Under the pieces are notes generated by a model. The model was not told the DNA's origin and searched no databases. It saw nothing but the letters and a program-made list of their open reading frames with translations. From Phenylobacterium sp. J367 (lineage in GTDB: Bacteria > Pseudomonadota > Alphaproteobacteria > Caulobacterales > Caulobacteraceae), in contig NZ_JAJONA010000001.1 in NCBI RefSeq assembly GCF_024699985.1, positions 2,294,001-2,358,000 of the forward strand: a stretch of DNA of 64,000 nucleotides, read 5' to 3'. This document shows positions 50,943-59,671 of the stretch, one piece after another (positions within the stretch are counted from its first letter, which is position 1; every line of letters begins with the position of its first letter). Made by a program: the position numbers and the translations under genes.

Positions 50943-50985
50943 TAAGGTCTGCCTGAACCCGAAGCGAACTTTCGTCGCATTCCGC

Positions 50986-51001
50986 TGCAAGCTTCGGGCC
51001 A
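50986..51001 (-). promoter_or_regulatory. Sigma54-type promoter of flgF (-24/-12)
   Basis: On the minus strand the sequence TGGCCC-GAAGC-TTGCA fits the TGGCAC-N5-TTGCW consensus with one mismatch and exact spacing. It predicts transcription starting about 34 bases before the flgF ATG, as expected for class III flagellar genes. Confidence 0.8.
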
Positions 51002-51034
51002 AGCGAAAACCCCATAAAATCCAGTATTTAAGAT

Positions 51035-51113
51035 GGTTAACGCGCGCCTACCGGCGATTTCTGCCGGGCCCGATTTGCCGCCGTTAATCTCCGTTAAAAA
51101 CGGGTTCTTAACC
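51035..51113 (+). promoter_or_regulatory. Cluster of TTAA half-sites before fliL (possible CtrA-controlled promoter)
   Basis: Four TTAA sequences occur at 51037, 51084, 51094 and 51108; the last is TTAACC. Spacing does not give a perfect TTAA-N7-TTAA box, but the density is high for such GC-rich DNA, and fliLM is CtrA-regulated in Caulobacter. The region also contains a candidate -10 and ribosome site (AAGGA) before the fliL GTG. Confidence 0.4.
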
Positions 51114-51159
51114 AAACCGGGGCCATGAGGACGGGGTGTAGATTCTAAGGAACGCGCGC

Positions 51160-51760
51160 GTGTCCGACAGCAAGGCCAAGGAAGCGCCCGAAGGCGAGGC
51201 CGCCGAGGGCGAGGAAGGCGGCAAGAAGAAGCCGCCCCTCAAGCTCCTGATCATCGCCGGCGCGGCGGCCGTCCTCGTGCTGGGCGGCGGCGGCGGCGCG
51301 GCCTTCTTCCTCATGAAGCCGAAGCCCGACGCGGAAGCCGCGGCCGGCGAGCACGGCAAGGAGAAGAAGGAAAAGAAGAAGGAAAAGAAGGGCGAGAAGA
51401 AGGAAGGCAAGGAGGGGCGAGGGCGGCGGCGCCCAGGTCCGTGAAGGCCCCGACGGCGTGGTCTTCTACACCCTGCCCGACGTGGTCGTGAACATGCAGA
51501 CCAACGAGGGCCGGTCCACCTTCCTGAAGCTCAAGCTGACCCTGGAGCTGCCCGACGAGCACGTGGTCGAGGATCTCGATCCGAACATGCCGAGGCTGCA
51601 GGACATGTTCCAGACCTTCCTGCGCGAGCTGCGTCCCGAGGACCTGCAGGGCAGCCAGGGGTCCTACCAGCTCCGCATGGAGATCCTGCGCCGGGTGAAC
51701 CTGGTGATCGCGCCCCAGAAGGCGAACGCCGTGCTCATCGAGGAGATGCTGATCAACTGA
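51160..51760 (+). CDS. fliL: Flagellar basal body protein FliL, frame broken
   Basis: About 200 residues from a GTG with AAGGA upstream. A membrane segment (LLIIAGAAAVLVLGGGGGAAFFLM) and a Lys/Glu-rich linker precede the conserved domain VVFYTLPDVVVNMQTNEG ... ANAVLIEEMLIN. An extra base in GGGG at 51414-51417 breaks the frame in the linker. FliL stabilises the stator around the motor. First gene of fliL-fliM and its followers. Confidence 0.9.
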
Positions 51761-51797
51761 CGCCCCTTCCGGGGGCGCCGGTTCGCGTACGCTTGCC

Positions 51798-52853
51798 ATG
51801 GCCGAAGAGAACGAACCCAAATCCGAGGACTGGAACGCCGCCGAAGGCGAAGGCGGCGGCGACGGCATGTCGTCGGAACGGATCCTCAACCAGGACGAGA
51901 TCGACAGCCTGCTGGGCTTCGACCTGTCGGACGACGACGGGGGCGAACGCACCGGCATCCGGGCGATCATCAACTCGGCGCTGGTCTCCTACGAGCGTCT
52001 GCCGATGCTGGAGATCGTCTTCGACCGCCTCGTGCGGTTGATGACCACCTCCCTGCGGAACTTCACCTCGGACAACGTCGAGGTCAGCCTCGACAACATC
52101 TCGTCGATCCGCTTCGGCGACTACCTGAACTCGATCCCGCTGCCGGCCATCCTGTCGGTGTTCCGCGCCGAGGAGCTGAACAACTACGGCCTGCTGACGG
52201 TCGATTCGAACCTGATCTACTCGATCGTCGACGTGCTGCTGGGCGGCCGCCGTGGCACCGCGGCCATGCGCATCGAGGGCCGGCCCTACACCACCATCGA
52301 GCGCGTGCTGGTCCAGCGGATGGTCGAGGTGGTGCTCTCCGACGCCCGCGAGGCCTTCGAGCCGCTGACCCCGGTCACCTTCACCCTCGACCGCCTGGAG
52401 ACCAATCCCCGGTTCGCCGCCATCGCGCGTCCTGCCAATGCGGCGATCCTGGTGAAGCTGCGGATCGACATGGAGGACCGCGGCGGCCGCATCGAGCTGC
52501 TGCTGCCCTACGCCACCCTCGAGCCCATCCGGAAGATGCTGCTGCAGCAGTTCATGGGCGAGAAGTTCGGCCGCGACAACATCTGGGAAAGCCACCTCGC
52601 CACCGAGCTGTGGACCACCACCATGGACGTCAGCGCCGTGCTCGACGAACAGCAGGTGCCGCTCAAGCAGGTGCTCGAACTGAAGGTCGGCGACACCATC
52701 ATGCTGAACGCCACGCCCGACAGCCTGATCGAGCTGCGCGCCGGCCAGATTCCCCTCACGCGCGGCCGCATGGGCCGCCGCAACTCCCACATCGCCGTCC
52801 GGGTCGAGGCGCCTCTCACGCCCTCCGCCCGCCAAGCCGTCCAGAGGTTCTGA
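51798..52853 (+). CDS. fliM: Flagellar motor switch protein FliM
   Basis: 351 residues. The N-terminal CheY-P-binding motif is LNQDEIDSLLGF; the middle domain has RSLRNF-like LMTTSLRNFTSDNVEVSL and LLGGRRGT; the C-terminal SpoA-like domain ends the protein. It forms the cytoplasmic C ring with FliG and FliN and controls rotation direction. Intact; its stop overlaps the next gene. Confidence 0.96.
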   Translation: MAEENEPKSEDWNAAEGEGGGDGMSSERILNQDEIDSLLGFDLSDDDGGERTGIRAIINSALVSYERLPMLEIVFDRLVRLMTTSLRNFTSDNVEVSLDNISSIRFGDYLNSIPLPAILSVFRAEELNNYGLLTVDSNLIYSIVDVLLGGRRGTAAMRIEGRPYTTIERVLVQRMVEVVLSDAREAFEPLTPVTFTLDRLETNPRFAAIARPANAAILVKLRIDMEDRGGRIELLLPYATLEPIRKMLLQQFMGEKFGRDNIWESHLATELWTTTMDVSAVLDEQQVPLKQVLELKVGDTIMLNATPDSLIELRAGQIPLTRGRMGRRNSHIAVRVEAPLTPSARQAVQRF

Positions 52854-53350
52854 TGAGCATCGTCGCGATCGGTCTCAACCTGATTCTCGCCGCCATGCTC
52901 GGCGCCGCCATGGTCATGGGCTGGCGGCTGAACCGGCGGCTGACGGCGCTGCGCGACAGCCAGGACGGCTTCGCCAGCGCCGTGCGCGAGCTGAACGCCG
53001 CCGCCGAGCGGGCCGAACAGGGGCTCGCCGACCTGCGCGCGGCCACCGACGAGGCGACCGACGCGCTCGGCGACCGCATCCAGAAGGGCCGCGACCTGGT
53101 CCACAAGCTGGAGCGGCTGATCGAGCAGGCGCCGGCCACGCCGCGCCGCCGCGATGCGGAGATCGAGCTGAACGACCGCGCCCAGGAACGCCGCCTCGGC
53201 GCCCTGCTGGCCGCCGCCCGCGAGGCCCGCAACCGTCCGGAGCGCCTGGTCGGCCGTGAGCCGCTGGCCCGTCCGAAGCCGGCCTTCGAGGACGACCTGT
53301 TCGACGACGAGCCGCTCAGCCTGACCGACATCCGCGGGAGCGGCCGATGA
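52853..53350 (+). CDS. DUF6468-type membrane-anchored protein of the fliLM operon
   Basis: 165 residues. An N-terminal membrane segment (LNLILAAMLGAAMVMGWRLN) is followed by a long charged coiled coil (residues about 28-100) and an acidic end (EDDLFDDEPLSLTDI). The pattern fits DUF6468, found in alphaproteobacterial flagellar clusters. The role is unknown. It starts in the fliM stop (TGATG) and overlaps the next gene, so it is tightly coupled. Confidence 0.75.
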   Translation: MSIVAIGLNLILAAMLGAAMVMGWRLNRRLTALRDSQDGFASAVRELNAAAERAEQGLADLRAATDEATDALGDRIQKGRDLVHKLERLIEQAPATPRRRDAEIELNDRAQERRLGALLAAAREARNRPERLVGREPLARPKPAFEDDLFDDEPLSLTDIRGSGR

Positions 53351-54174
53351 AGAACATTCCGCGCATCCTGCCGCTCGTGGGCATCGCCATGGGCGGGGTG
53401 CTGGCCGTGAACGCGCTGGCCGGCGCGCGCGGCCTGCCGGAGCTGTTCTCCGGCGCCACGGCCTTCGCCGAGGAGACCGCCAAGGGCGGCAAGGCCGAGA
53501 AGGCGCCGGACGGTGAGAAGGCTCCGACCGGCCAGGCCAAGGACGCCGCGGCCGCCGCCGCCGCCCGGGGCGCGGCCTGTGCGCCCACCGCCGCCGAACT
53601 GGCGAAGCAGGCTGGGCTGTCGCCCGCCGAGCTGCAGGTGCTGCAGAGCCTCGGCACGCGCCGCGGCGAGCTGGACCAGCGCGAGAACGCCCTCGACACC
53701 CAGATCGCCCTGCTCGCCGCCGCCGAGGCCAAGCTCGACGCCAAGATGAAGGCGTTGAACGGCCTGAAGGGCGAGGTCCAGGGCCTGCTGATCCAGGCCG
53801 ACAACAAGGAAGCCGCCGAGATCGACCGCCTGGTGAAGGTGTTCGAGGGCATGAAGGCCAAGGACGCCGCCCCGCGGATGGTCCTGCTGGACGACAGCGT
53901 GCGCATCCCGGTGGCCGCCAAGATGAAGGAGCGCGCGCTCTCCGCCATCCTCGCCGCCATGCCGCCGGCCGAGGCCAAGAGGCTGACGGAAGCGCTCGCC
54001 AAGCGCTTCACCGACGCCAAGGCCGCCGCCGCCCGCGCCGCCGCCGCAGCGGCCGACGCCGCGCCCGCGGGCGCGCCGCCCGCCCAGCAGGCGGCCGCTC
54101 CGCCCGCCCGGAAGGCCCCTCCCGCCGCGCAGGCCGCGGCCCCGCCGGCCGCGCCGCCGGCGAAGGCCGGCTGA
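53347..54174 (+). CDS. MotE-like flagellar protein (MgtE-N-type domain)
   Basis: 275 residues. An N-terminal membrane/signal segment, an Ala/Lys/Glu linker, a coiled coil (QSLGTRRGELDQRENALD, AEAKLDAKMKALNGLKGEVQ) and a helical MgtE-N/FliG-C-like end (LSAILAAMPPAEAKRLTEAL). This is the layout of MotE, a periplasmic chaperone of MotC in rhizobia. The Pro/Ala tail is species-specific. The call is by architecture and position and could be a related but different protein. Confidence 0.65.
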   Translation: MKNIPRILPLVGIAMGGVLAVNALAGARGLPELFSGATAFAEETAKGGKAEKAPDGEKAPTGQAKDAAAAAAARGAACAPTAAELAKQAGLSPAELQVLQSLGTRRGELDQRENALDTQIALLAAAEAKLDAKMKALNGLKGEVQGLLIQADNKEAAEIDRLVKVFEGMKAKDAAPRMVLLDDSVRIPVAAKMKERALSAILAAMPPAEAKRLTEALAKRFTDAKAAAARAAAAAADAAPAGAPPAQQAAAPPARKAPPAAQAAAPPAAPPAKAG

Positions 54175-54178
54175 TCCG

Positions 54179-57124
54179 ATGAGCTTGCGCCGGGCTCTCC
54201 GCACCGGGGTGGCGGCCGTCTGCATCGCAGGCGTGATCGCCCCTGCCGGCGCGGCTGCGCCCGGATCCGGCGAGAACTTCGCCACCCGCGGTCCGCTCGA
54301 CGTCCGCGTGGCGCAGGCCGAGGCGTTCTCCCGCGTCGAGTTCCACTGGTCGGGCCGCACCTCCGTCGTCACCCGCCGCGACGGCCGCAAGCTGATCCTC
54401 ACCTTCAGCCGCGACGCCGACCCGGACATCGCGCGCCTGCGCAACGCCCCGCCGAAGTGGCTGGCCGGCGCCGAGAAGCGCCACGTCGGCGGCCGCCTGG
54501 AGGTGACGCTGCTGCTCACCGACGACGCCGAGGCCAAGGTCGGCTCGGCGGACGGCGCGACCTACGTCAACGTCTTCGAGCGGCCGGCGCCGCCGCCCTC
54601 GCAGGTGGCCGAGGCCGGGGCGGCCGCGCCGGCCCCCGTCGAACCGGAGCCGCCCCGCCCGAACCCGCTGCCGCCCGGCGGCGTGGTGCCCATGCAGGCC
54701 AAGGTGGTGAACAGCCAGGTGCTGCTCACCTTCGACTGGGCCAATCCGGCCGGCGCCGCGGTTTTCCGGCGCGGCGGCTCGATCTGGGTGGTGTTCGACG
54801 CGCCCGCGAAGCTGGACGTCTCGAAGGCCCCGCTGGGCGTGCCGCAGTTCTCGGGCATCGAGACCTTCCGCGGCGCCGACTACGCCGCCATCCGCATCGA
54901 CGCGGCCAGGGACATCCCGGTGGCGGCGGTCTCGCAGGGGGCCGCCTGGACCATCTCGCTCGGCCCCGGCGACCAGCCCGCGCCGACGGTGGTCAAGGTG
55001 TCCCGCGACGCCGTCGATGGCCCGGCGATCCTGCAGGCCGCGGTGGCGGGCGCGACCCGCGTCATCCGTCTGCCCGACCCCGGCGCCGGCGACGAGCTGA
55101 CCGTCGTCACCGCGCTCGGCCCTGCCAAGGGCGTGCCCGCCCGGCGCGACTTCATTCAGATGGCCTTCCTGCCCTCGGTGCAGGGCCTGGCCATCGAGCC
55201 GCGCGTCGAAGACCTGAATATCGTGCGCGAAGGCGACCTGGTCAGCATCGGCCGCGACCGCGGACTGACCCTTTCGCCCGCCTGGGCCATCCAGGCCCGC
55301 GAATCCGAGCTCCTGGGCGCCCCGCGGCGCGCGGCCATGCCGGCGATGATCGACCCGGAATGGGCGGCGACCGGCGAGCACGGCTTCCTGCGCCGCTACA
55401 ATTCCCTGCTCGATGCGGCGGCCGCCGAGACCGCCAGCACCGACAAGGCCTCGCCCGTCGCCGCCCAGTTGGCGCTGGCCCGGTTCCTGGTCGGCTCGGA
55501 GCTGTCCTTCGAGGCGATCGGCGTGCTCAACGCCGCCCTGAAGCATCACCCGGAGCTGGCCGACAACGCCGAATTCCGAGGTCTGCGCGGGATGGCCCGG
55601 GTGATGGCCCGCCGCTACCGCGAGGCCGAGCTCGACTTCTCCGCCCCGGTGCTGGCCGAGGATCCCTCCGCCTCGCTCTGGCGCAGCTACATCGCCGCCC
55701 AGCGGGCCCACTGGCCCGAGGCCCGGGCCGAGTTCTCCAAGGGCCTGGAGGCCTTCTCCCAGTTCTCCCCGGTCTGGAAGGCCCGCTTCGCCCGCGGCGA
55801 CGCCCAGGCCGCGCTGGCGCTGGGCGACCTGACGGGCGCCGACGCCCGCATCAAGCTGGCCCTCGCCGACAAGGCCGGCTCGCTGGAGGAGCTGGAGACC
55901 CGCCTGGTCCAGGCCCGGGTGTTCGAGCTGCAGGGCGACAAGGACCGGGCCCTGCGCGTCTATCAGGCGGTCAGCCGCGCGCCGCTGGAGAAGATCGCCT
56001 CGCCGGCCCTGCTGCGCGCCACCCAGATCCAGGTGGAAATGGGCAAGATCACGCCGATCCAGGCGGCCAACACCTTCGACGGCCTCCGCTACCGCTGGCG
56101 CGGCGACGCCACCGAGTTGGAGACCATCCGTGCGCTGGGCCAGCTCTACCTCTCGCAGGGCCGCTACCGCGAGGCGCTCGACGCGCTCCGCTCGGCGGGC
56201 ATGCGTCTCCCCGACCTGCCCGAGGCGATCCAGCTCCAGAACGACCTGACCGGCGCCTTCCGCGGCCTGTTCCTCGACGGCCTCGCCGACGGCCTGGAGC
56301 CGATCCAGGCGCTGGCCCTGTTCTACGACTTCAAGGAGCTGACTCCGATCGGCGCCGATGGGGACCTGATGGTCCGCAAGCTGGTCCGCCGCCTGGTGGA
56401 TGTGGACCTGCTGTCCCAGGCCGCCGACCTCCTGAAGTACCAGGCCGACAACCGGCTTGAAGGCGTCGCCAAGGCCCAGGTGGCCACCGACCTGGCGCTC
56501 ATCTACCTGATGGACCGCAAGCCGGAGCAGGCGCTGCAGGCGATCAACTCCTCCCGGACCACGGTGCTGCCCACCGCGCTCAACCTCGAGCGCCGTTTGA
56601 TCGAGGCCCGCGCCTGGACCGGCGTCGGCCGCTACGACGGCGCGCTGGAGATCATCGAGCGCGACAACTCCCGCGAAGCCCAGGAGCTTCGCGCCGAGAT
56701 CACCTGGAAGCAGAAGAACTGGGGGGCCGCGGGCCCGCTGTTCGAGAAGTCGCTGGGCGACCGCTGGAAGCGGCCCGAGGCGCTGTCGAGCGACGAGGAA
56801 GGTCGCCTGCTGCGCGCCGGCGTCGCCTACAGCCTGGCCGGCGACGAGGTCTCGCTCGCCCGGCTGGAGAGCCAGTACCGCGGCTTCTACGACCAGGCGC
56901 ACAATCCCGAAGCCCTGCGCGTGGCGCTCACTGGCGTGCCCACCGGCCGGGTCAGCGCCGCCGATTTCGGCCGCGTCACCGCCGACAATGAGGTCTTCGC
57001 CGGCTGGGTCGGCCGCATGAAGGAACGCTTCCGCACCCGGCCCAGCCCGACCAGCCCGGCCAAGGCCGCCGCGCCCGCGAAGCAGGCCCCGACCAATGTC
57101 GCCCGCGGCCAGGCGGCGGACTGA
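54179..57124 (+). CDS. Large secreted TPR-repeat protein of the fliLM operon
   Basis: 981 residues, intact. A signal peptide (about residues 1-27), then a beta-rich AMIN-like region (about 35-330: FSRVEFHWSGRTSV, TLLLTDDAEAKVG) and a long run of tetratricopeptide-like helices (about 420-940: ASLWRSYIAAQRAHWPEARAE, ETIRALGQLYLSQGRYREAL). Caulobacter relatives lie in the same operon; the function is not established. It is the last gene after fliL, fliM and two accessory genes, and is probably periplasmic. Confidence 0.7.
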   Translation: MSLRRALRTGVAAVCIAGVIAPAGAAAPGSGENFATRGPLDVRVAQAEAFSRVEFHWSGRTSVVTRRDGRKLILTFSRDADPDIARLRNAPPKWLAGAEKRHVGGRLEVTLLLTDDAEAKVGSADGATYVNVFERPAPPPSQVAEAGAAAPAPVEPEPPRPNPLPPGGVVPMQAKVVNSQVLLTFDWANPAGAAVFRRGGSIWVVFDAPAKLDVSKAPLGVPQFSGIETFRGADYAAIRIDAARDIPVAAVSQGAAWTISLGPGDQPAPTVVKVSRDAVDGPAILQAAVAGATRVIRLPDPGAGDELTVVTALGPAKGVPARRDFIQMAFLPSVQGLAIEPRVEDLNIVREGDLVSIGRDRGLTLSPAWAIQARESELLGAPRRAAMPAMIDPEWAATGEHGFLRRYNSLLDAAAAETASTDKASPVAAQLALARFLVGSELSFEAIGVLNAALKHHPELADNAEFRGLRGMARVMARRYREAELDFSAPVLAEDPSASLWRSYIAAQRAHWPEARAEFSKGLEAFSQFSPVWKARFARGDAQAALALGDLTGADARIKLALADKAGSLEELETRLVQARVFELQGDKDRALRVYQAVSRAPLEKIASPALLRATQIQVEMGKITPIQAANTFDGLRYRWRGDATELETIRALGQLYLSQGRYREALDALRSAGMRLPDLPEAIQLQNDLTGAFRGLFLDGLADGLEPIQALALFYDFKELTPIGADGDLMVRKLVRRLVDVDLLSQAADLLKYQADNRLEGVAKAQVATDLALIYLMDRKPEQALQAINSSRTTVLPTALNLERRLIEARAWTGVGRYDGALEIIERDNSREAQELRAEITWKQKNWGAAGPLFEKSLGDRWKRPEALSSDEEGRLLRAGVAYSLAGDEVSLARLESQYRGFYDQAHNPEALRVALTGVPTGRVSAADFGRVTADNEVFAGWVGRMKERFRTRPSPTSPAKAAAPAKQAPTNVARGQAAD

Positions 57125-57150
57125 TCCTCACCATCTGAAGGGAAGGGGGA

Positions 57151-57949
57151 CTATCCCCCGCCGCCCGCCCGCTGGAAGCTCTCCACCAGGCTGCCGCAGA
57201 CCAGCCGCCAGCCGTCCACCAGCACGAAGAAGATCAGCTTGAACGGCAGGCTGATGGTCACCGGGGGGCAGCATCATCATGCCCATGCTCATCAGCACGC
57301 TGGCGACGACGAGGTCGATGACCAGGAACGGCACGAACAGCAGGAAGCCGATCTCGAAGGCGCGCTTCAGCTCGCTGATCATGAAGGCCGGGGTGACCAC
57401 CCGGATCGGGGTATCCGCCACGGTGGCGGGGCGCGGGATGTTCGACAGGCGCACAAACAGCGCCAGGTCGTCGCGGTCGACCTGGCTGAGCATGAAGGTC
57501 TTCACCGGCCCGCCGGCGGCGTCGAACGCCTCGGACAGCTCGATCTGCTGGTCCATCAGGGGCTTGATGCCCTCCTGGTAGGACCGCTCGATGGTCGGGC
57601 CCATGACGATGGCGGTGAGGAACAGCGCCAGCGAGATGATCACCGAGTTGGGCGGGCTCTGCTGCAGGCCGAGCGCCGTGCGCAGCAGGGACAGCACGAC
57701 CACGATCCGCACGAAGGAGGTGGTCATGATGACGATCGACGGGGCCAGCGAGAGCACCGTCAGCAGGCCCATGAGCTGGACGACCCGCTCGGTCAGGCCC
57801 GCGCCGGTGCCGAGGTCGACGTTCAGGGCCTGGGCGGCCGCGGCGGCCGGGAAGACGAGGAACAGCGCGGTGGTGATCGCCGACAGCGCCAAGGCGCGGC
57901 GCCAGTCCTCCGCGGGCAGGGCGCGGATCGCCTTGACGAGCGCGCGCAT
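57151..57949 (-). CDS. fliP: Flagellar export gate protein FliP, frame broken
   Basis: About 265 residues. A signal-like segment then the conserved FliP core: [45 protein letters not shown] and [28 protein letters not shown]. An extra base in the G6 run at 57263-57268 breaks the last 40 residues; with it removed the end reads [20 protein letters not shown] and stops at 57151. FliP, FliQ and FliR form the export gate. ATGA overlap with fliO. Confidence 0.92.
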
Positions 57950-58227
57950 CAGGCCTGTTCCTTGACGGCGGGCATGCCCTCGGCCAGCACCCGGCCCTCG
58001 CCGAGCAGGAGCAGCATCTCCTGGCCGTCGCACGAGACGAGGACGATCCGGCGGGTCGGGTCGAGCACCAGGTTTTCCACGATGGCGAGGCGGCGCTCGG
58101 CCTTGGGTTTGCTCAGTTTCGCCAGCGCGTCGGGGCCGAAGCGGCGCAGCGCGACCGCGCCCAGGCCGATCAGGCCAAGCGTCAGGGCGAGGGCGAAGGC
58201 GGCCCGCAGCAGTGTCGGAAAATCCAT
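57949..58227 (-). CDS. fliO: Flagellar biosynthesis protein FliO
   Basis: 92 residues. One membrane segment (about residues 8-28) and a small cytoplasmic beta domain (RRLAIVENLVLDPTRRIVLVSCDG, EMLLLLGEG), the FliO layout. FliO helps assemble the FliP ring. It is co-translated with fliP and divergent from flgB, with a CtrA box between. Confidence 0.88.
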   Translation of the reverse strand: MDFPTLLRAAFALALTLGLIGLGAVALRRFGPDALAKLSKPKAERRLAIVENLVLDPTRRIVLVSCDGQEMLLLLGEGRVLAEGMPAVKEQA

Positions 58228-58278
58228 GCAGCTTCTGCCACTTAGGGGGTTCTGAGCCGCATTCGGGGGTGAATCCCT

Positions 58279-58295
58279 TTAATCGGTGATTAACC
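58279..58295. promoter_or_regulatory. CtrA-type box TTAA-N7-TTAACC between fliO and flgB
   Basis: The sequence TTAA-TCGGTGA-TTAACC matches the full CtrA consensus. It lies 23-39 bases before the flgB ATG and about 52 bases before fliO, so it could control both divergent class II flagellar units. Methylation or direct binding is not visible from sequence. Confidence 0.75.
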
Positions 58296-58317
58296 CTGTT
58301 TATTCACCATATCCGGC

Positions 58318-58746
58318 ATGGATATCGGCGACATCCCGCTCTTCTCGATGCTGCGCGGCCGGCTCAGCTACCTGTCCGAGCGGCAGAAGCTGATCGCCCA
58401 GAATGTCGCCAACTCCGACACCCCCGGCTTCCGGCCCAAGGACCTGAAGCAGTTCGCCTACAATGCGCCGGCCAGGGCGCCCGCGGGCGGGCTTCGGCCC
58501 GCCGGCGTGCAGGCGGTCACCCAGCCGGGCCACATGGTGTCGTCGTCCGCCTCCAGCGCCGCGTCGCGCGGCTTCCAGGAGACGAAGTCCGAGGTGATCG
58601 AGACCACCCTCGACGGGAACGCGGTGTCCCTCGAGGAGGAGATGCTGAAGATGAGCGAGGCGCGGATGAGCTACGACGCCGCGATCGGCTTCTATCAGAA
58701 ATCCATGAACCTGCTGCGCATGGCCGCCCGGCCCCCGGGCCGCTGA
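58318..58746 (+). CDS. flgB: Flagellar proximal rod protein FlgB
   Basis: 142 residues. It has the rod N-terminus SERQKLIAQNVANSDTPGFRPKDLKQF and the C-terminal EEEMLKMSEARMSYDAAIGFYQKS helix. It is the most proximal rod protein with FlgC, FlgF and FliE. First gene of flgB-flgC-fliE under the CtrA-type box. Intact. Confidence 0.95.
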   Translation: MDIGDIPLFSMLRGRLSYLSERQKLIAQNVANSDTPGFRPKDLKQFAYNAPARAPAGGLRPAGVQAVTQPGHMVSSSASSAASRGFQETKSEVIETTLDGNAVSLEEEMLKMSEARMSYDAAIGFYQKSMNLLRMAARPPGR

Positions 58747-58772
58747 CCCAGAATCGCGAGGAGTAGCGTCCG

Positions 58773-59190
58773 ATGGCCCCCCCGTTCCCTTTCCGGCGTC
58801 GCCCAGTCCGTGGCCGCGTCCGCCATGCGCGCCCAGCAGGCCCGGATGCGGGTGATCGCCGAGAACCTCGCCAATGCGAACTCGACCTCGCGCACGCCCG
58901 GCGGCGACCCCTACCGGCGCCAGGCGCCGGTCTTCGAGCCGACCAAGGTGGCCGGCGCCCAGGGCGTCAGGATGGTCGGCGTCCAGCCGGACCAGAAGCC
59001 GTTCCGCAGCGAGTACGAACCCGGCGCGCCGGGCGCCGACGCCAACGGCTATGTGAAGCTTCCGAATGTCGATTCGCTCGTCGAGGCGATGGACATGAAG
59101 GAGGCCCAGCGGGCCTACGAGGCCAACCTGAACGTCATCGAGACGGCGCGCGCCATGGAGTCGCGCACCCTCGACCTCCTGAAGAAATAG
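58773..59190 (+). CDS. flgC: Flagellar proximal rod protein FlgC, frame broken at the start
   Basis: About 138 residues. From the ATG at 58773 a C7 run (58777-58783) shifts the frame; with one C removed it reads MAPRSLSGVAQSVAASAMRA and joins the FlgC core MRVIAENLANANSTSRTPGG, GYVKLPNVDSLVEAMDMKEAQRAYEAN. Without repair, translation would need an internal start at 58810. GAGGAG precedes the ATG. Between flgB and fliE. Confidence 0.9.
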
Positions 59191-59200
59191 GACCTGACCC

Positions 59201-59515
59201 GTGATCAACGCGCTCGCCGCCGCCAAGGCCTACGCCGCCACCCAGAAGTCCGCTGGGATCGACCCCGCCATGGGCGGCGGCGCGACCGCCGGGGTCGGCG
59301 GCGGCTTCGGCGACATGCTGAAGGCGGTGATGACCGACGCGGTCTCCGCCTCGAAGCACGCCGAGACCCAGATGGCCGCCCAGGTCGCCGGCAAGACCGA
59401 GCTGGTCGACGTGGTCACCGCGATCTCCGCCGCCGAGGCCAGCCTGGAGACGGTGATGGCCGTCCGCGACCAGGTGATCAGCGCCTATCAGGAAATCATG
59501 CGCATGCCGATCTGA
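59201..59515 (+). CDS. fliE: Flagellar hook-basal body protein FliE
   Basis: 104 residues from a GTG ten bases after flgC. The conserved part is [21 protein letters not shown] and [37 protein letters not shown], the C-terminal FliE helices. It joins the MS ring to the rod. The N-terminal Gly-rich linker is usual for this lineage. Confidence 0.94.
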   Translation: MINALAAAKAYAATQKSAGIDPAMGGGATAGVGGGFGDMLKAVMTDAVSASKHAETQMAAQVAGKTELVDVVTAISAAEASLETVMAVRDQVISAYQEIMRMPI

Positions 59516-59522
59516 CCGCGCC

Positions 59523-59663
59523 TCCCTCCCTTAATGGGGAGGGAAGACTCGCCACAGGCGAGCAGGGTGGGGCGGCATGATCCTCACCGGCGTCGGGGTT
59601 TCCGCCCCCCATTCCCCACCCCTGGCCGCTGACGCGGCCTGTCCCTCCCCATTAAGGGAGGGA
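59523..59663. repeat. 22-bp perfect inverted repeat spanning 141 bases between fliE and sodC
   Basis: TCCCTCCCTTAATGGGGAGG begins one arm at 59523-59544 and its exact complement ends the element at 59642-59663. Inside are further complementary GGTGGGG/CCCCACC parts, so the RNA could fold into a long hairpin. It sits between two convergent genes. It resembles small palindromic intergenic elements or a MITE, and could also serve as a two-way terminator. Confidence 0.65.
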
Positions 59664-59671
59664 CGATGCGG

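Noticed and set aside
51057..51080. Sigma54-like box on the plus strand before fliL
   Set aside because: The GG to GC spacing is one base short of the -24/-12 consensus, unlike the good match on the minus strand ahead of flgF.
51160..51760. Programmed frameshifting in fliL or other broken genes
   Set aside because: There is no common slippery heptamer or downstream structure, both directions of shift occur, and the breaks are spread over unrelated genes.
54008..56902. Very long open frame antisense to the TPR gene (964 codons)
   Set aside because: High GC and strong third-position bias leave antisense frames open. Its composition is Arg/Gly/Leu/His-rich without domains, and the sense protein has a signal peptide and TPR pattern.
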